DNA of 64,000 nt. Origin: Dyella mobilis. GTDB taxonomy: Bacteria > Pseudomonadota > Gammaproteobacteria > Xanthomonadales > Rhodanobacteraceae. The stretch lies in the NCBI RefSeq assembly GCF_016904945.1, contig NZ_JADIKF010000040.1:930001-994000 (forward strand). Reading direction: 5' to 3'. The notes under the pieces are model-generated. The model was not told the origin of the DNA. It saw only the letters and a program-made list of their open reading frames with translations, and did not search any database. Both the position numbers and the translations under genes were made by a program. Positions 42,475 to 51,302 of this stretch are shown one piece after another; position 1 is the first letter of the stretch, and each line of letters opens with the position of its first letter.

Positions 42475-43854
42475 TCAGCGGCAAGCATCAATCGCCTGGG
42501 CGAGCCGCTCCACGCCAATGACTTCCATCTCGCCGACGCGCCCCTTCTTCGGCGCGTTGGCCTTGGGCACGATAGCCCGCTGAAAGCCGTGATGAGCCGC
42601 CTCCTTCATGCGCTCTTCACCGTTGGGCACCGGACGAATTTCTCCGGAAAGGCCCACCTCGCCAAAAGCAATGGTCTTTTCCGGCAGCGGTCGATCGCGC
42701 AAGGAGGACAGCACGGCGAGCAATACGGGCAAATCGGCTGCCGTCTCCTGCACACGAATGCCGCCCACGACGTTGACGAAAACATCCTGGTCATAGGCCG
42801 CGACGCCGCCGTGGCGATGCAATACCGCCAACAACATGGCGAGTCGGTTCTGCTCCAACCCCAGTGCGACGCGACGCGGATTGCCCAGCGAGGATTGATC
42901 CACCAGCGCCTGCACCTCCACCAGCAAAGGACGCGTACCCTCGCGCGTAACCATCACGGCACTGCCCGAGGTGGGACCGCTGTGCGCCGACAGGAAAATC
43001 GCCGAGGGATTGGGCACTTCGCGCAGGCCCTTCTCGGACATCGCAAAGACCCCGAGCTCGTTGACCGCGCCAAAGCGGTTCTTGAACGCACGCAGCACGC
43101 GGAAGCGGCTGCCGGATTCGCCCTCGAAGTACAGCACGGCATCGACCATGTGCTCGAGCACGCGAGGGCCTGCAATACCTCCTTCCTTGGTGACGTGGCC
43201 CACGAGGAAGACCGAGGTGCCGGATTCCTTTGCGAAGCGCGTCAACTTGGCCGCCGATTCGCGCACCTGACTGACCGAACCGGGGGCCGCGGTGAGCAGC
43301 TCGGTCCAGATGGTCTGGATGGAATCGATCACCAGCACCCTCGGCCGCGTGGCCGCAACCTGCTCGAGAATCCGCTCGATACCCGTCTCCGCCAGTGCAT
43401 GCAGCGGTTGCAACGAGAGATCGAGACGCTGCGCACGCGCCGCCACCTGGGCCAGGGATTCCTCGCCCGTGACGTATACGCTGGGAAGTTTTTCGCCCAG
43501 CGTGCCCAGCATCTGCAACAGCAGGGTGGATTTGCCGATACCGGGGTCGCCGCCGATCAAGACCACGGACCCATCGACCAAGCCACCGCCCAGAACGCGA
43601 TCGAGCTCGCCAATGCCGGTCAGCGTGCGCGATTCGGCGGTGACCAGCACCTCAGTCAACGGCGTTACGCGCGGAATGCTGTTCGCGGCGCCGGCGTAAC
43701 CGCTTTGCCGCGCCGCTGCGACGGACTTCTGCGCCGACTGCACCACGAATTCGGAAAGCGTGTTCCACACACCGCATTCCACGCACTGGCCCTGCCATTT
43801 GGAGTGCTCGGCACCGCAATCGGTACAGACGTAGGCGGTCTTGGCTTTGGCCAT
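42475..43854 (-). CDS. radA: DNA repair protein RadA
   Basis: 459 residues. Zinc finger CTDCGAEHSKWQGQCVEC, Walker A GGDPGIGKSTLL, KNRFG motif (LRAFKNRFGAVNELG), and a Lon-protease-like C-terminal domain (ETAADLPVLLAVLSSL, GEVGLSGEIRPV). It promotes branch migration in recombination. Transcribed after alr. Confidence 0.97.
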   Translation of the reverse strand: MAKAKTAYVCTDCGAEHSKWQGQCVECGVWNTLSEFVVQSAQKSVAAARQSGYAGAANSIPRVTPLTEVLVTAESRTLTGIGELDRVLGGGLVDGSVVLIGGDPGIGKSTLLLQMLGTLGEKLPSVYVTGEESLAQVAARAQRLDLSLQPLHALAETGIERILEQVAATRPRVLVIDSIQTIWTELLTAAPGSVSQVRESAAKLTRFAKESGTSVFLVGHVTKEGGIAGPRVLEHMVDAVLYFEGESGSRFRVLRAFKNRFGAVNELGVFAMSEKGLREVPNPSAIFLSAHSGPTSGSAVMVTREGTRPLLVEVQALVDQSSLGNPRRVALGLEQNRLAMLLAVLHRHGGVAAYDQDVFVNVVGGIRVQETAADLPVLLAVLSSLRDRPLPEKTIAFGEVGLSGEIRPVPNGEERMKEAAHHGFQRAIVPKANAPKKGRVGEMEVIGVERLAQAIDACR

Positions 43855-43925
43855 GATGTGTATACGTGTGAAATAGACGATGCGAGCTTAGCTCGCGCGA
43901 GTCGCAAGCCGCGAGATGCAACGCA

Positions 43926-45014
43926 TCACTGGTCGTCTTCGACAAACAGAACGCGACGGGTCATGCCGCAAGTAAGATCGTAGCTGATCGTGCCGGCCTG
44001 GGCCGCAACCACTTCCGCCGGCAATTCAGGCCCCCACAACACCACGCGATCGCCGACTTTTGCCTGCGGCGCCTCGCGCAGATCCAACGTGATGAGATCC
44101 ATCGATACGCGCCCAACCAGGGACACGCGCTGACCACCCACCAGCACCGGCGTACCGGCCGCCGCACTGCGTGGATAGCCGTCGCCATAACCCACTGCCG
44201 CGACGCCCACGGGCATGTCCTCGGGACATTCCCACAAGCCGTTGTAGCCGATACGTTCGCCGCGCTTGATGGTATTGATGGCGATCAGGCGCGTGGACAG
44301 GGTCATGGCCGCGCGGAAACCGAAATCTGCGCCGCTTTTGCCTTCGACCACGGACAACCCGTACAGCAGGCCACCGGTACGGACCCAGTCGCCACGTGCG
44401 TCCGGCCATCCCAGTACGGCCGCAGAATTGGAGAGCGAGCGCGGGCCCGACAAGCCCATCGTGGCCTTGCGAAAGCGCTCAATCTGCTCGCGCGTACGCT
44501 CGCCATCGAAAACCTCGGATTCGGCGAAGTGCGTCATCAGGCCGATATCCGGATCGATGCCGGTCATGGTCGACAATTGCGCGTGTACCGCAGCCGCGCG
44601 CTCCGGCGCAAAGCCAAGGCGATGCATGCCGCTATCGACCTTCAGCCACACGCGCAAGCGCCCACGCGTTGGCGAAGCCTCCGAAAGCCAGCGAAGCTGG
44701 CTTTCGTGATGGATCGCCGCATCAAGACCGAGTCGCTGCATCTCGGCGATGTCGCCAGCCTGATCAGGCCCCGACAGGACCACGATGCGTTGCCGATGTC
44801 CCGCCGCACGCAAGCGCAGGCCGTCACCCAGGGAGGCCACCGCAAAGGCATCGGCGGCACCATCCAGTGCGCGCGCGACACGCTCCAGGCCATGTCCATA
44901 GGCATCCGCCTTGACCACCGCCATGACCTGGGCAGGCGCCGCCATTTCGCGGATGCGTTCCAGATTGTGGCGCAACGCGCCCAGGTGGATGGTGGCGACA
45001 GTGGTGCGGCTCAT
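43926..45014 (-). CDS. alr: Alanine racemase
   Basis: 362 residues. PLP lysine in AVVKADAYGHGLERVA, the DSGMHRLGF segment, and the second catalytic Tyr in GERIGYNGLW. It makes D-alanine for peptidoglycan. Between dnaB and radA, all same strand. Confidence 0.96.
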   Translation of the reverse strand: MSRTTVATIHLGALRHNLERIREMAAPAQVMAVVKADAYGHGLERVARALDGAADAFAVASLGDGLRLRAAGHRQRIVVLSGPDQAGDIAEMQRLGLDAAIHHESQLRWLSEASPTRGRLRVWLKVDSGMHRLGFAPERAAAVHAQLSTMTGIDPDIGLMTHFAESEVFDGERTREQIERFRKATMGLSGPRSLSNSAAVLGWPDARGDWVRTGGLLYGLSVVEGKSGADFGFRAAMTLSTRLIAINTIKRGERIGYNGLWECPEDMPVGVAAVGYGDGYPRSAAAGTPVLVGGQRVSLVGRVSMDLITLDLREAPQAKVGDRVVLWGPELPAEVVAAQAGTISYDLTCGMTRRVLFVEDDQ

Positions 45015-45137
45015 GGTTCCTGGCTCGATCGAAAACTGCGTTTCGGGCGTACCAAAACACCCGACCGCTGGCGCATAGAGTAACGGCTGGCGGTCTGCGG
45101 ATCAGGGCAGCGAGATGGCAAAGCGCGGGCAGCGCCC

Positions 45138-46538
45138 TTAGAAGTGCCCGGTATAGTTATCCGGACTATAGTTCTCGAACTTGGTGTAATGCCCCAGGAA
45201 GGTCAGCTTCACCGTGTCCGTCGGGCCGTTACGCTGCTTGCCGATGATGATTTCGGCCAGACCTTTGTCCGGCGATTCCTTGTTGTAGTAATCGTCGCGG
45301 TAGATGAACATGATCACGTCCGCGTCCTGCTCGATAGCGCCCGATTCGCGCAGGTCCGACATCATCGGGCGCTTGTCGGCACGCTGTTCCAAGGAGCGGT
45401 TCAACTGCGACAGCGCAATCACCGGCACGTTGAGTTCCTTGGCCAGACCCTTCAACGAACGCGAGATTTCCGAAATTTCCGTAGCGCGGTTTTCCTTGTT
45501 GCCCGGCACCTGCATCAGCTGCAGGTAGTCGATCACAATCAGGCCGAGTCCGCCGTGTTCGCGCGCAATGCGGCGCGAGCGCGAGCGCAGTTCCACCGGC
45601 GAAAGGCCCGGCGTGTCGTCGATGAAGATCTTGGCTTCCGACAACAGGGCAATCGCGTTGGTCACGCGCGGCCAGTCTTCTTCGGCCAGGTCGCCATTGC
45701 GCAGATGCTGCTGATGGATGCGACCCACCGAAGAAATCAAACGAAACGCCAGCTGCGAGGCGGACATTTCCATCGAAAAGATCGCTACCGGCTTCTTCGT
45801 ACGCAACGCACAGGCTTCGGCGATATTGACCGAAAAAGCGGTCTTGCCCATCGACGGACGCGCCGCGACGATGATCAGATCCGAGGGCTGCAAACCGGAT
45901 GTGAGATTGTCCAGGTCGGTGAAGCCGGTGGAGATGCCCGTAAGCTGGCCGCGATTCTGGTAGCGCTCGTGCAGGATGCGAAAGGCGTCCTTCACTGCTT
46001 CGCGCATCGACACGGTATCTTTCTTGCCGCGTGCGCCCGACTCGGCAATGTGGAATACGCGCTGCTCGGCCGTTTCCAGCACTTCATGCACCGATTTGCC
46101 TTCGGGGCGGAAGCCGTCTTCGGTAATCGCCGTGCCGGCGTCGATCAACTGCCGCAACACCGACTTCTCGCGCACGATGTCCGCATAGGCAGCGATGTTC
46201 GCCGCGCTCGGCGTCGTGTTGGCGAGCTCGACCAGATAGCCGGCACCGCCCACCATCTCGGCCAGGTCATTGGCCTCGAACCAGTCGCCCAACGTCACCG
46301 CATCGCAGGGCATGCCCTTGTTGGCCAGTTCGGTGATGGCGCGCCAGATCAGCCGGTGGTCCCGGCGGTAGAAATCCTGTTCGGTGAGTTTGTCGGCGAC
46401 CTTGTCCAGCGCATCGGCGGCCAGCATCAGGCCGCCCAATACGGCCTGCTCTGCATCTATGGAATGCGGAGGAACCCGCAAGGCCTCGATGGCGCTGTTG
46501 TTGTTATTGCCGGATTTGCGTTCGGGCGCGAAGGACAT
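45138..46538 (-). CDS. dnaB: Replicative DNA helicase DnaB
   Basis: 466 residues; second ATG (MSFAPE) preferred, as GGGA then has 7-base spacing. N-terminal domain (PPHSIDAEQAVLGGLM), then RecA-like helicase with LIIVAARPSMGKTAFSVNIAE, IFSMEMSASQLAFRL, GLIVIDYLQLMQ and LSQLNRSLEQR. Upstream spacer holds DnaA-like boxes. Confidence 0.97.
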   Translation of the reverse strand: MSFAPERKSGNNNNSAIEALRVPPHSIDAEQAVLGGLMLAADALDKVADKLTEQDFYRRDHRLIWRAITELANKGMPCDAVTLGDWFEANDLAEMVGGAGYLVELANTTPSAANIAAYADIVREKSVLRQLIDAGTAITEDGFRPEGKSVHEVLETAEQRVFHIAESGARGKKDTVSMREAVKDAFRILHERYQNRGQLTGISTGFTDLDNLTSGLQPSDLIIVAARPSMGKTAFSVNIAEACALRTKKPVAIFSMEMSASQLAFRLISSVGRIHQQHLRNGDLAEEDWPRVTNAIALLSEAKIFIDDTPGLSPVELRSRSRRIAREHGGLGLIVIDYLQLMQVPGNKENRATEISEISRSLKGLAKELNVPVIALSQLNRSLEQRADKRPMMSDLRESGAIEQDADVIMFIYRDDYYNKESPDKGLAEIIIGKQRNGPTDTVKLTFLGHYTKFENYSPDNYTGHF

Positions 46539-46635
46539 GGACATTCCCTGTTGCAAGGAAGGTGCATAAAACCGTGTAGGCAGGCACAAACTGCGAGCAT
46601 ACGCGGGGCGGTCTCAAGGGACGAGACAATAAGTC

Positions 46636-46665
46636 TGTGGATATCTTGTGGAAGCTTGGGGATAA
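46636..46665. promoter_or_regulatory. DnaA-box-like pair upstream of dnaB
   Basis: TGTGGATAT (46636-46644) is one mismatch from the DnaA box on the minus strand; TGGGGATAA (46657-46665) is TTATCCCCA on the minus strand, also one mismatch. They lie about 100-130 bases upstream of the dnaB start and could let DnaA tune dnaB expression. Confidence 0.4.
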
Positions 46666-46855
46666 AGCCGGGAGCCGAGAACGGGGAGTCGAAAATCGAC
46701 AAAGCCTCTTGCACCCAACCTGCCGGCGCATTCCCGGCAAAAACAAATGGGCGCCTCTGGCGCCCATTTATTCAAACGTAAAGCCTGAAGAAATGAATGG
46801 ATCGAGCGGCGCGGGAACCAGGCTCTTGCGACTCCTGGCCCCCTACTCCCGATTT
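46666..46855. repeat. Second degenerate inverted-repeat pair (46.7-46.9 kb spacer)
   Basis: About 46667-46697 (GCCGGGAGCCGAG, ACGGGGAGTCG) and about 46832-46866 in opposite orientation (rc GAGAGCCG, ATCGGGAGTAGG) recall the element at 2675-2775. The 324-base gene-free spacer 46539-46862 otherwise holds the DnaA-like boxes, the rplI terminator and presumably the dnaB promoter; no small gene is convincing. Confidence 0.5.
46745..46769 (-). terminator. Terminator of the rpsF-rpsR-rplI operon
   Basis: AAATGGGCGCC and GGCGCCCATTT form an 11-bp stem with 3-base loop; minus-strand continuation GTTTTTGCC gives the T-run, 94 bases after the rplI stop. Confidence 0.87.
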
Positions 46856-46862
46856 ACGGCTC

Positions 46863-47315
46863 TCAGGCCTTCTCGCCGACCACGATCACCTTGACCGAGC
46901 CCTGCACGTCGGCGTGCAGGCTGATCACCACTTCGAATTCACCGATGTGGCGGATCGGGCCTTCACCCTGGATCACTTCACCCTTGTGGATGTCGTGACC
47001 GGCAGCCTGCAGCGCTTCGGCGATCTCGCGCGGACCGACCGAGCCGTACAGCTTGCCTTCGGGGCTGGCGTTGGCGGAGATGGTTACCGTCACGTCGGCC
47101 AGCTTGGCCTTGCGGGAGTCGGCGTCGACCAGCAGCTTGTTGGCCTTGGCTTCGTATTCGGCGCGGCGGGCTTCAAACGCGGCCAGGTTTTCGGCATTGA
47201 CGCGCACAGCCTTGCCCTGCGGCAGCAGGTAGTTGCGGCCGTAGCCCGGCTTCACCTTGACCTTGTCGCCAAGCTTGCCGAGGTTGCGCACGTTTTCGAG
47301 AAGAATCAGTTCCAT
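46863..47315 (-). CDS. rplI: 50S ribosomal protein L9
   Basis: 150 residues. MELILLENVRNLGKLGDKVKVKPGYGRNYLLP is the N-terminal L9 domain; a long helix (ARRAEYEAKANKL) joins the C-terminal domain (GKLYGSVGPREIAEAL). Last gene of the S6-S18-L9 operon, after an unusually long 132-base hairpin-rich spacer. Confidence 0.98.
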   Translation of the reverse strand: MELILLENVRNLGKLGDKVKVKPGYGRNYLLPQGKAVRVNAENLAAFEARRAEYEAKANKLLVDADSRKAKLADVTVTISANASPEGKLYGSVGPREIAEALQAAGHDIHKGEVIQGEGPIRHIGEFEVVISLHADVQGSVKVIVVGEKA

Positions 47316-47336
47316 GGGTCAATCCTCAATTCGTTA

Positions 47337-47439
47337 GCACCGGTGTGGCCCGGTGCAGCCGTGGACGGTTGTCCGAAGTGTTGACCCTCCCGCCGGAGCA
47401 GGAGGGCTGAAGCACGTCCGGTCCTTGACGGAGCCGGAC
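47337..47439 (-). other. Hairpin-rich rpsR-rplI intercistronic region
   Basis: Three stems: GCACCGG/CCGGTGC at 47337-47356, CCCTCC/GGAGGG at 47385-47406, and GTCCGGTCC with GGAGCCGGAC (one bulge) at 47416-47439. They separate rpsR and rplI and could cause partial termination, processing or stabilisation. Confidence 0.55.
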
Positions 47440-47447
47440 CCACGCGA

Positions 47448-47678
47448 TCAAACGTCGTGGTTGTCGGTGTACGGCAACAGCGCCAGGAAGCGAGCGCGCT
47501 TGATGGCCGTGGCCAGCTGGCGCTGGTAACGAGCCTTGGTGCCGGTGATGCGGCTGGGAACGATCTTGCCGTTCTCAGTGATGTACTGGCGCAGCGTGTT
47601 GAGATCCTTGTAGTCGATCTCTTTGACGTTTTCGGCCGTGAAGCGGCAGAACTTGCGGCGGCGGAAGAACTTGGACAT
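47448..47678 (-). CDS. rpsR: 30S ribosomal protein S18
   Basis: 76 residues. KFFRRRKFCRFTAENVKEIDYKD, RQYITENGKIVPSRITGT and KARYQRQLATAIKRARFLALLPY are S18; the single Cys is the C- (partly conserved zinc) type. Lies 16 bases after rpsF. Confidence 0.98.
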   Translation of the reverse strand: MSKFFRRRKFCRFTAENVKEIDYKDLNTLRQYITENGKIVPSRITGTKARYQRQLATAIKRARFLALLPYTDNHDV

Positions 47679-47694
47679 GGGTCTGGGCTCCTAA

Positions 47695-48123
47695 TCAGTC
47701 TTCGATATCGGCGTCGTCGCTGTCAGCGCGACCCACGCGGCGGTCGTCGCCCTCGGCGTCGTCGTCACGGCGGCGCGAAGACTTCGCATCGTCCTTTTCC
47801 TTGCTCTTCAGGATGAAGGACTGATCGGTATCGGCCTCGTCGCGCTTGATCACCAGGTGACGCAGCACGGCGTCGTTGAAGCGGAAACCCGACTCCAGTT
47901 CGTTCAGCACGTTCTGGCTCACTTCGATGTTGAGCAGAACGTAGTGAGCCTTGGCAAGGTTCACGATCGGGTAGGCCAACTGGCGGCGGCCCCAATCTTC
48001 CAGGCGGTGGATCTGGCCGCCATCGGCCGTGATCAGCGCCTTGTAGCGCTCGATCATCGCCGGAACCTGCTCGCTCTGGTCAGGGTGGACCAGGAACACT
48101 ACTTCGTAATGACGCAAGGTCAT
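47695..48123 (-). CDS. rpsF: 30S ribosomal protein S6
   Basis: 142 residues. MTLRHYEVVFLVHPDQSEQV, IHRLEDWGRRQLAYPI and FRFNDAVLRHLVIKRDEAD are S6; the C-terminus ends in an acidic and Arg/Asp-rich tail (RRRDDDAEGDDRR) longer than in E. coli without glutamate runs. First gene of the operon; a hairpin is near its ribosome binding site. Confidence 0.97.
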   Translation of the reverse strand: MTLRHYEVVFLVHPDQSEQVPAMIERYKALITADGGQIHRLEDWGRRQLAYPIVNLAKAHYVLLNIEVSQNVLNELESGFRFNDAVLRHLVIKRDEADTDQSFILKSKEKDDAKSSRRRDDDAEGDDRRVGRADSDDADIED

Positions 48124-48144
48124 CGGAGAAACTCCTTGTGGATG

Positions 48145-48160
48145 TGGCCCTTACGGGCCA
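48145..48160 (-). promoter_or_regulatory. rpsF leader hairpin
   Basis: TGGCCC-TTAC-GGGCCA, a 6-bp stem, lies 21 bases upstream of the rpsF start, just before AAGGAG. S6-S18 autoregulate through such leaders in many bacteria; whether this is that motif is untested. Confidence 0.4.
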
Positions 48161-48290
48161 GACAGCCTCCCGCCGATGCGGTGAGGCAAGGGACTGCCCA
48201 GGCCTGTTTGGCACGGACAGAAGCGGAATTGTAAGCGGGGCGAGCCTGTCGGCGCAAGTCGCTGAATTAGATAGGGATGCCCGGACGGGC

Positions 48291-48617
48291 TCAGCCGACC
48301 GTGAAACTTTCGCCGCAGCCGCACTCCCCCGTGGCATTGGGGTTGCGAAAGACGAAAGTGGCGTTGAGGCCCTGGCGCTGAAAGTCGATCACGGTGCCAT
48401 CGACCAGCGGCAGGCTCTTGGTATCGACGATGACCGGCACGCCGTCGATCTGGAAGGTCTGGTCGTCGGCGCTCGCCGTATCGGCGAGGTCCACCACGTA
48501 GGCAAAACCCGAACAACCGGTTCGCTTCACACCGAAACGGACGCCAGCAGCGGCAGGCGACTGCGCAAGGAACTGGCGCATGCGCTGATTGGCAGAGGGA
48601 GTAATCGAAATCGTCAT
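48291..48617 (-). CDS. A-type Fe-S carrier (IscA/SufA/ErpA family)
   Basis: 108 residues from ATG MTISITPS. HesB-like fold with the three cluster cysteines: KRTGCSGFAYVVDLAD and GECGCGESFTVG (Cys-x-Cys). It receives and delivers Fe-S clusters. Single gene divergent from asnS; ErpA is a possible specific name but not certain. Confidence 0.9.
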   Translation of the reverse strand: MTISITPSANQRMRQFLAQSPAAAGVRFGVKRTGCSGFAYVVDLADTASADDQTFQIDGVPVIVDTKSLPLVDGTVIDFQRQGLNATFVFRNPNATGECGCGESFTVG

Positions 48618-48748
48618 AACGGCGTTTATTAGTCTTTCGGCACTTTTGGCATGGACTGCATGTCGCAGTGCGGGCAAGGCCTACATTATCATGCCCGCTT
48701 GCCTTCACTCCCTTAACACATGGGCGCAATCCCCAGGAGTTTCAATCC

Positions 48749-50149
48749 ATGACGGTGGTCAGCGTCAAACAGGCTCTTTCCGGCAAGCTCGAGGCCGGCA
48801 GCACAGTGACAGTACGCGGCTGGGTACGCACCCGGCGCGACTCCAAGGCTGGCCTGTCATTCGTCAATATCAGCGACGGCTCCTGTTTCGATCCGATCCA
48901 GGCCGTGGTGCCCGCCACCGTGGGCAACTATGAGACCGAGGTGAAGCACCTCACCGCCGGCGCCGGCGTGATCGTCACCGGCACCCTGGTGCCCTCGCAG
49001 GGCAAGGGGCAGGCGTTCGAACTGCAGGCAGACAGCGTAGCAGTGACCGGCATGGTCGACGACCCGGAAACCTACCCGATCCAACCCAAGCAACACTCGA
49101 TGGAATTCCTGCGCGAGGTCGCCCACTTGCGCCCGCGCACCAACCTGTTCGGCGCCGTGACGCGCGTGCGCCACACGATGATGATGGCGATCCACCGCCA
49201 CTTGACCGAACAGGGCTTCTTCTGGATCAACACGCCCATCATCACCACCTCGGATGCCGAGGGTGCGGGCGACATGTTCCGCCTGTCCACGCTGGACCTG
49301 GCCAACCTGCCGCGCGACGAGAAGGGCAAGATCGATTTCCGCAAGGATTTCTTCGGCCGCGAGGCTTTCCTCACCGTGTCCGGCCAGCTCAACGTCGAGG
49401 CTTACTGCCTGGCGATGAGCAAGGTCTACACCTTCGGCCCGACCTTCCGCGCCGAAAACTCCAACACGCCGCGCCATCTGGCCGAGTTTTGGATGGTGGA
49501 GCCGGAAATCGCCTTCGCCGATCTCAACGACAACGCCGATTGCGCCGAAGCCTTCCTCAAGGCGATCTTCAAAGCAGTGCTGGAAGAACGCGCCGACGAC
49601 ATGGCCTTCTTTGCCGAGCGCGTGCTGCCCGAAGCGATCACGCGCCTGGAAAACTTCATCGCCAAGCCGTTCGAGCGCATCAACTACACCGAGGCCGTCG
49701 AGATCCTGAAGAAATCCGGCCATCATTTCGAATTCCCGGTGGCCTGGGGCATCGATCTGCAAACCGAGCACGAGCGCTACCTGGCCGAGAAACACGTCGG
49801 CCGCCCGGTGGTGGTGATGAACTACCCCGAACAGATCAAGGCGTTCTACATGCGCCTCAACGACGACGGCAAAACCGTCGCCGCGATGGACGTGTTGGCG
49901 CCGGGCATCGGCGAAATCATCGGCGGCGCCCAGCGCGAGGAACGCCTGGACTACCTCGACCGCCGCATGGCCCAGTTCGGTCTCGATACTGCCACCTACG
50001 GCTGGTACCGTGACCTGCGCCGCTACGGCACCGTGCCCCACGCCGGCTTCGGCCTCGGCTTCGAGCGCCTGCTGGTGTATGTCTGCGGATTGCAGAACAT
50101 CCGCGATGCCATCCCCTATCCCCGTGCGGCAGGGAGTGCCGAGTTCTAA
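48749..50149 (+). CDS. asnS: Asparaginyl-tRNA synthetase
   Basis: 466 residues, with AGGAG 8 bases before the ATG. OB-fold anticodon domain (VTVRGWVRTRRDSKAGLSFVNI), then class II core: FWINTPIITTSDAEGAGDMF, VSGQLNVEAYC, FGPTFRAENSNTPRHLAEFWMVEPE (motif 2), GFGLGFERLLVYVCG (motif 3). Charges tRNA-Asn directly, so no GatCAB route is required for Asn. Confidence 0.98.
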   Translation: MTVVSVKQALSGKLEAGSTVTVRGWVRTRRDSKAGLSFVNISDGSCFDPIQAVVPATVGNYETEVKHLTAGAGVIVTGTLVPSQGKGQAFELQADSVAVTGMVDDPETYPIQPKQHSMEFLREVAHLRPRTNLFGAVTRVRHTMMMAIHRHLTEQGFFWINTPIITTSDAEGAGDMFRLSTLDLANLPRDEKGKIDFRKDFFGREAFLTVSGQLNVEAYCLAMSKVYTFGPTFRAENSNTPRHLAEFWMVEPEIAFADLNDNADCAEAFLKAIFKAVLEERADDMAFFAERVLPEAITRLENFIAKPFERINYTEAVEILKKSGHHFEFPVAWGIDLQTEHERYLAEKHVGRPVVVMNYPEQIKAFYMRLNDDGKTVAAMDVLAPGIGEIIGGAQREERLDYLDRRMAQFGLDTATYGWYRDLRRYGTVPHAGFGLGFERLLVYVCGLQNIRDAIPYPRAAGSAEF

Positions 50150-50161
50150 TTCAGATTGCCT

Positions 50162-50956
50162 ATGCGTTTCCGACTGCTCCCCACCTTCGCCGTCTTCCTG
50201 CTGCTTGCCGCCTGCCACAGCGTCAAGCTGCCCAGCTTGCCCAGCATCCTGCCGGACAGTCCACCGCCCAGGACGTTGGCGGACGCCAGGAAAGCGCTGG
50301 ATGACGCCACGCCGTGCTGCACCAGCTTTGCCGATTTTTCCTACCAGAATCAGCTGCCCTGGACACCGCAGCAATTCGTGCTCGGCACCGGCAGCCAGGT
50401 GGCGGCCATCAACGGCGTGCACAGTTATTTCATCGCCTTCAAGTTGCCGGCGGATGCCAAGCTTCCCTACAAGATCGCGCTGAAATCCGAACTCACCGGC
50501 CGCTCGGTCGGCAGCGGCAGCTATTTGTTCGCGCCCACGGTGGTGCAGCTCAACGATGCCTTCCAGCCGATCGACACCCAGGATGTCAAGCTGTGCGAAT
50601 ACATGGGCTGGAGCAACAGCGACAGCGGTGCGTTCGGCAGTGTCACCGTGACCGACAAGCGCGCGAGCTACGTGGTGGTGTACAGCTCCGGCAAGCAACA
50701 AACCGACGATACCTACTGGGAACAATCTGCCAGCACGTTTTCCACCGCCAGCAGCACGACGCCCGCCACCACCACTACCGGCGGCAGCTACAAGATCAAG
50801 CATGGTCCGGACGGCACTGTCTGGGTCGGCATGATGGACAAGTCGTATTCCCAGGCCGTCAACAAGGCGGTATGCGGAAAAGCTCCTGCGGGCGACGGGG
50901 TATTGCATACCCTGGGTAAAGACATACCCACTCATTTGAGCTGGAGCAGCCTTTGA
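50162..50956 (+). CDS. Lipoprotein, MalM-like
   Basis: 264 residues from ATG 50162 (a TTG two codons earlier is less likely). Lipobox LLAACH with Cys18, then a domain with CCTSFADFSYQNQLPW, HSYFIAFKLP and YVVVYSS resembling the maltose-operon protein MalM; the likeness is partial. It has a Thr/Ser-rich insertion near residues 200-215. The next gene overlaps its stop. No maltose genes are nearby, so sugar function is unsupported. Confidence 0.65.
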   Translation: MRFRLLPTFAVFLLLAACHSVKLPSLPSILPDSPPPRTLADARKALDDATPCCTSFADFSYQNQLPWTPQQFVLGTGSQVAAINGVHSYFIAFKLPADAKLPYKIALKSELTGRSVGSGSYLFAPTVVQLNDAFQPIDTQDVKLCEYMGWSNSDSGAFGSVTVTDKRASYVVVYSSGKQQTDDTYWEQSASTFSTASSTTPATTTTGGSYKIKHGPDGTVWVGMMDKSYSQAVNKAVCGKAPAGDGVLHTLGKDIPTHLSWSSL

Positions 50957-51282
50957 TTTCATTGGCGATCTACATCGGGCTGCTGTTGATCGGCCTCATC
51001 TGCTTCATCGCGCATGCGGCCCTGCCCTTTCGCATTGCCAAGCGCCTGCGCGAGGACTACCCGCATCATTGGCAGGTGATCGTGGACACGGGAGACGGCA
51101 ATCGCGCAGCCCGTGGGCCACGACTGTGGCTGCGCATGCAACAGGTGCTGCGCTCCCCGGCCATCGTAGCCATCGGCAACGCGTCCCTCACACGACTGTG
51201 GCGCGCCTGGCGCTACAGCCAATGGCTGGCCTGGGGCTGCTGGGTCGCCGCGCTTGCACTGCAATGGCATAGCCGCGCCTGA
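50953..51282 (+). CDS. Small hypothetical membrane protein
   Basis: 109 residues from a TTG overlapping the previous stop (TTGA). Two hydrophobic segments (residues 3-22 and about 88-104) enclose a basic loop containing LPFRIAKRLREDYPHHWQVI. I do not recognise the family. The overlapping start suggests co-translation with the lipoprotein. Confidence 0.65.
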   Translation: MISLAIYIGLLLIGLICFIAHAALPFRIAKRLREDYPHHWQVIVDTGDGNRAARGPRLWLRMQQVLRSPAIVAIGNASLTRLWRAWRYSQWLAWGCWVAALALQWHSRA

Positions 51283-51302
51283 GCGCGTTCCAAGGAGCTC
51301 CC

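Noticed and set aside
48857..50962. A 701-codon open frame antisense to asnS and the MalM-like gene
   Set aside because: High GC keeps the antisense frame open; asnS has complete class II motifs on the other strand and the antisense protein has no recognisable domain.
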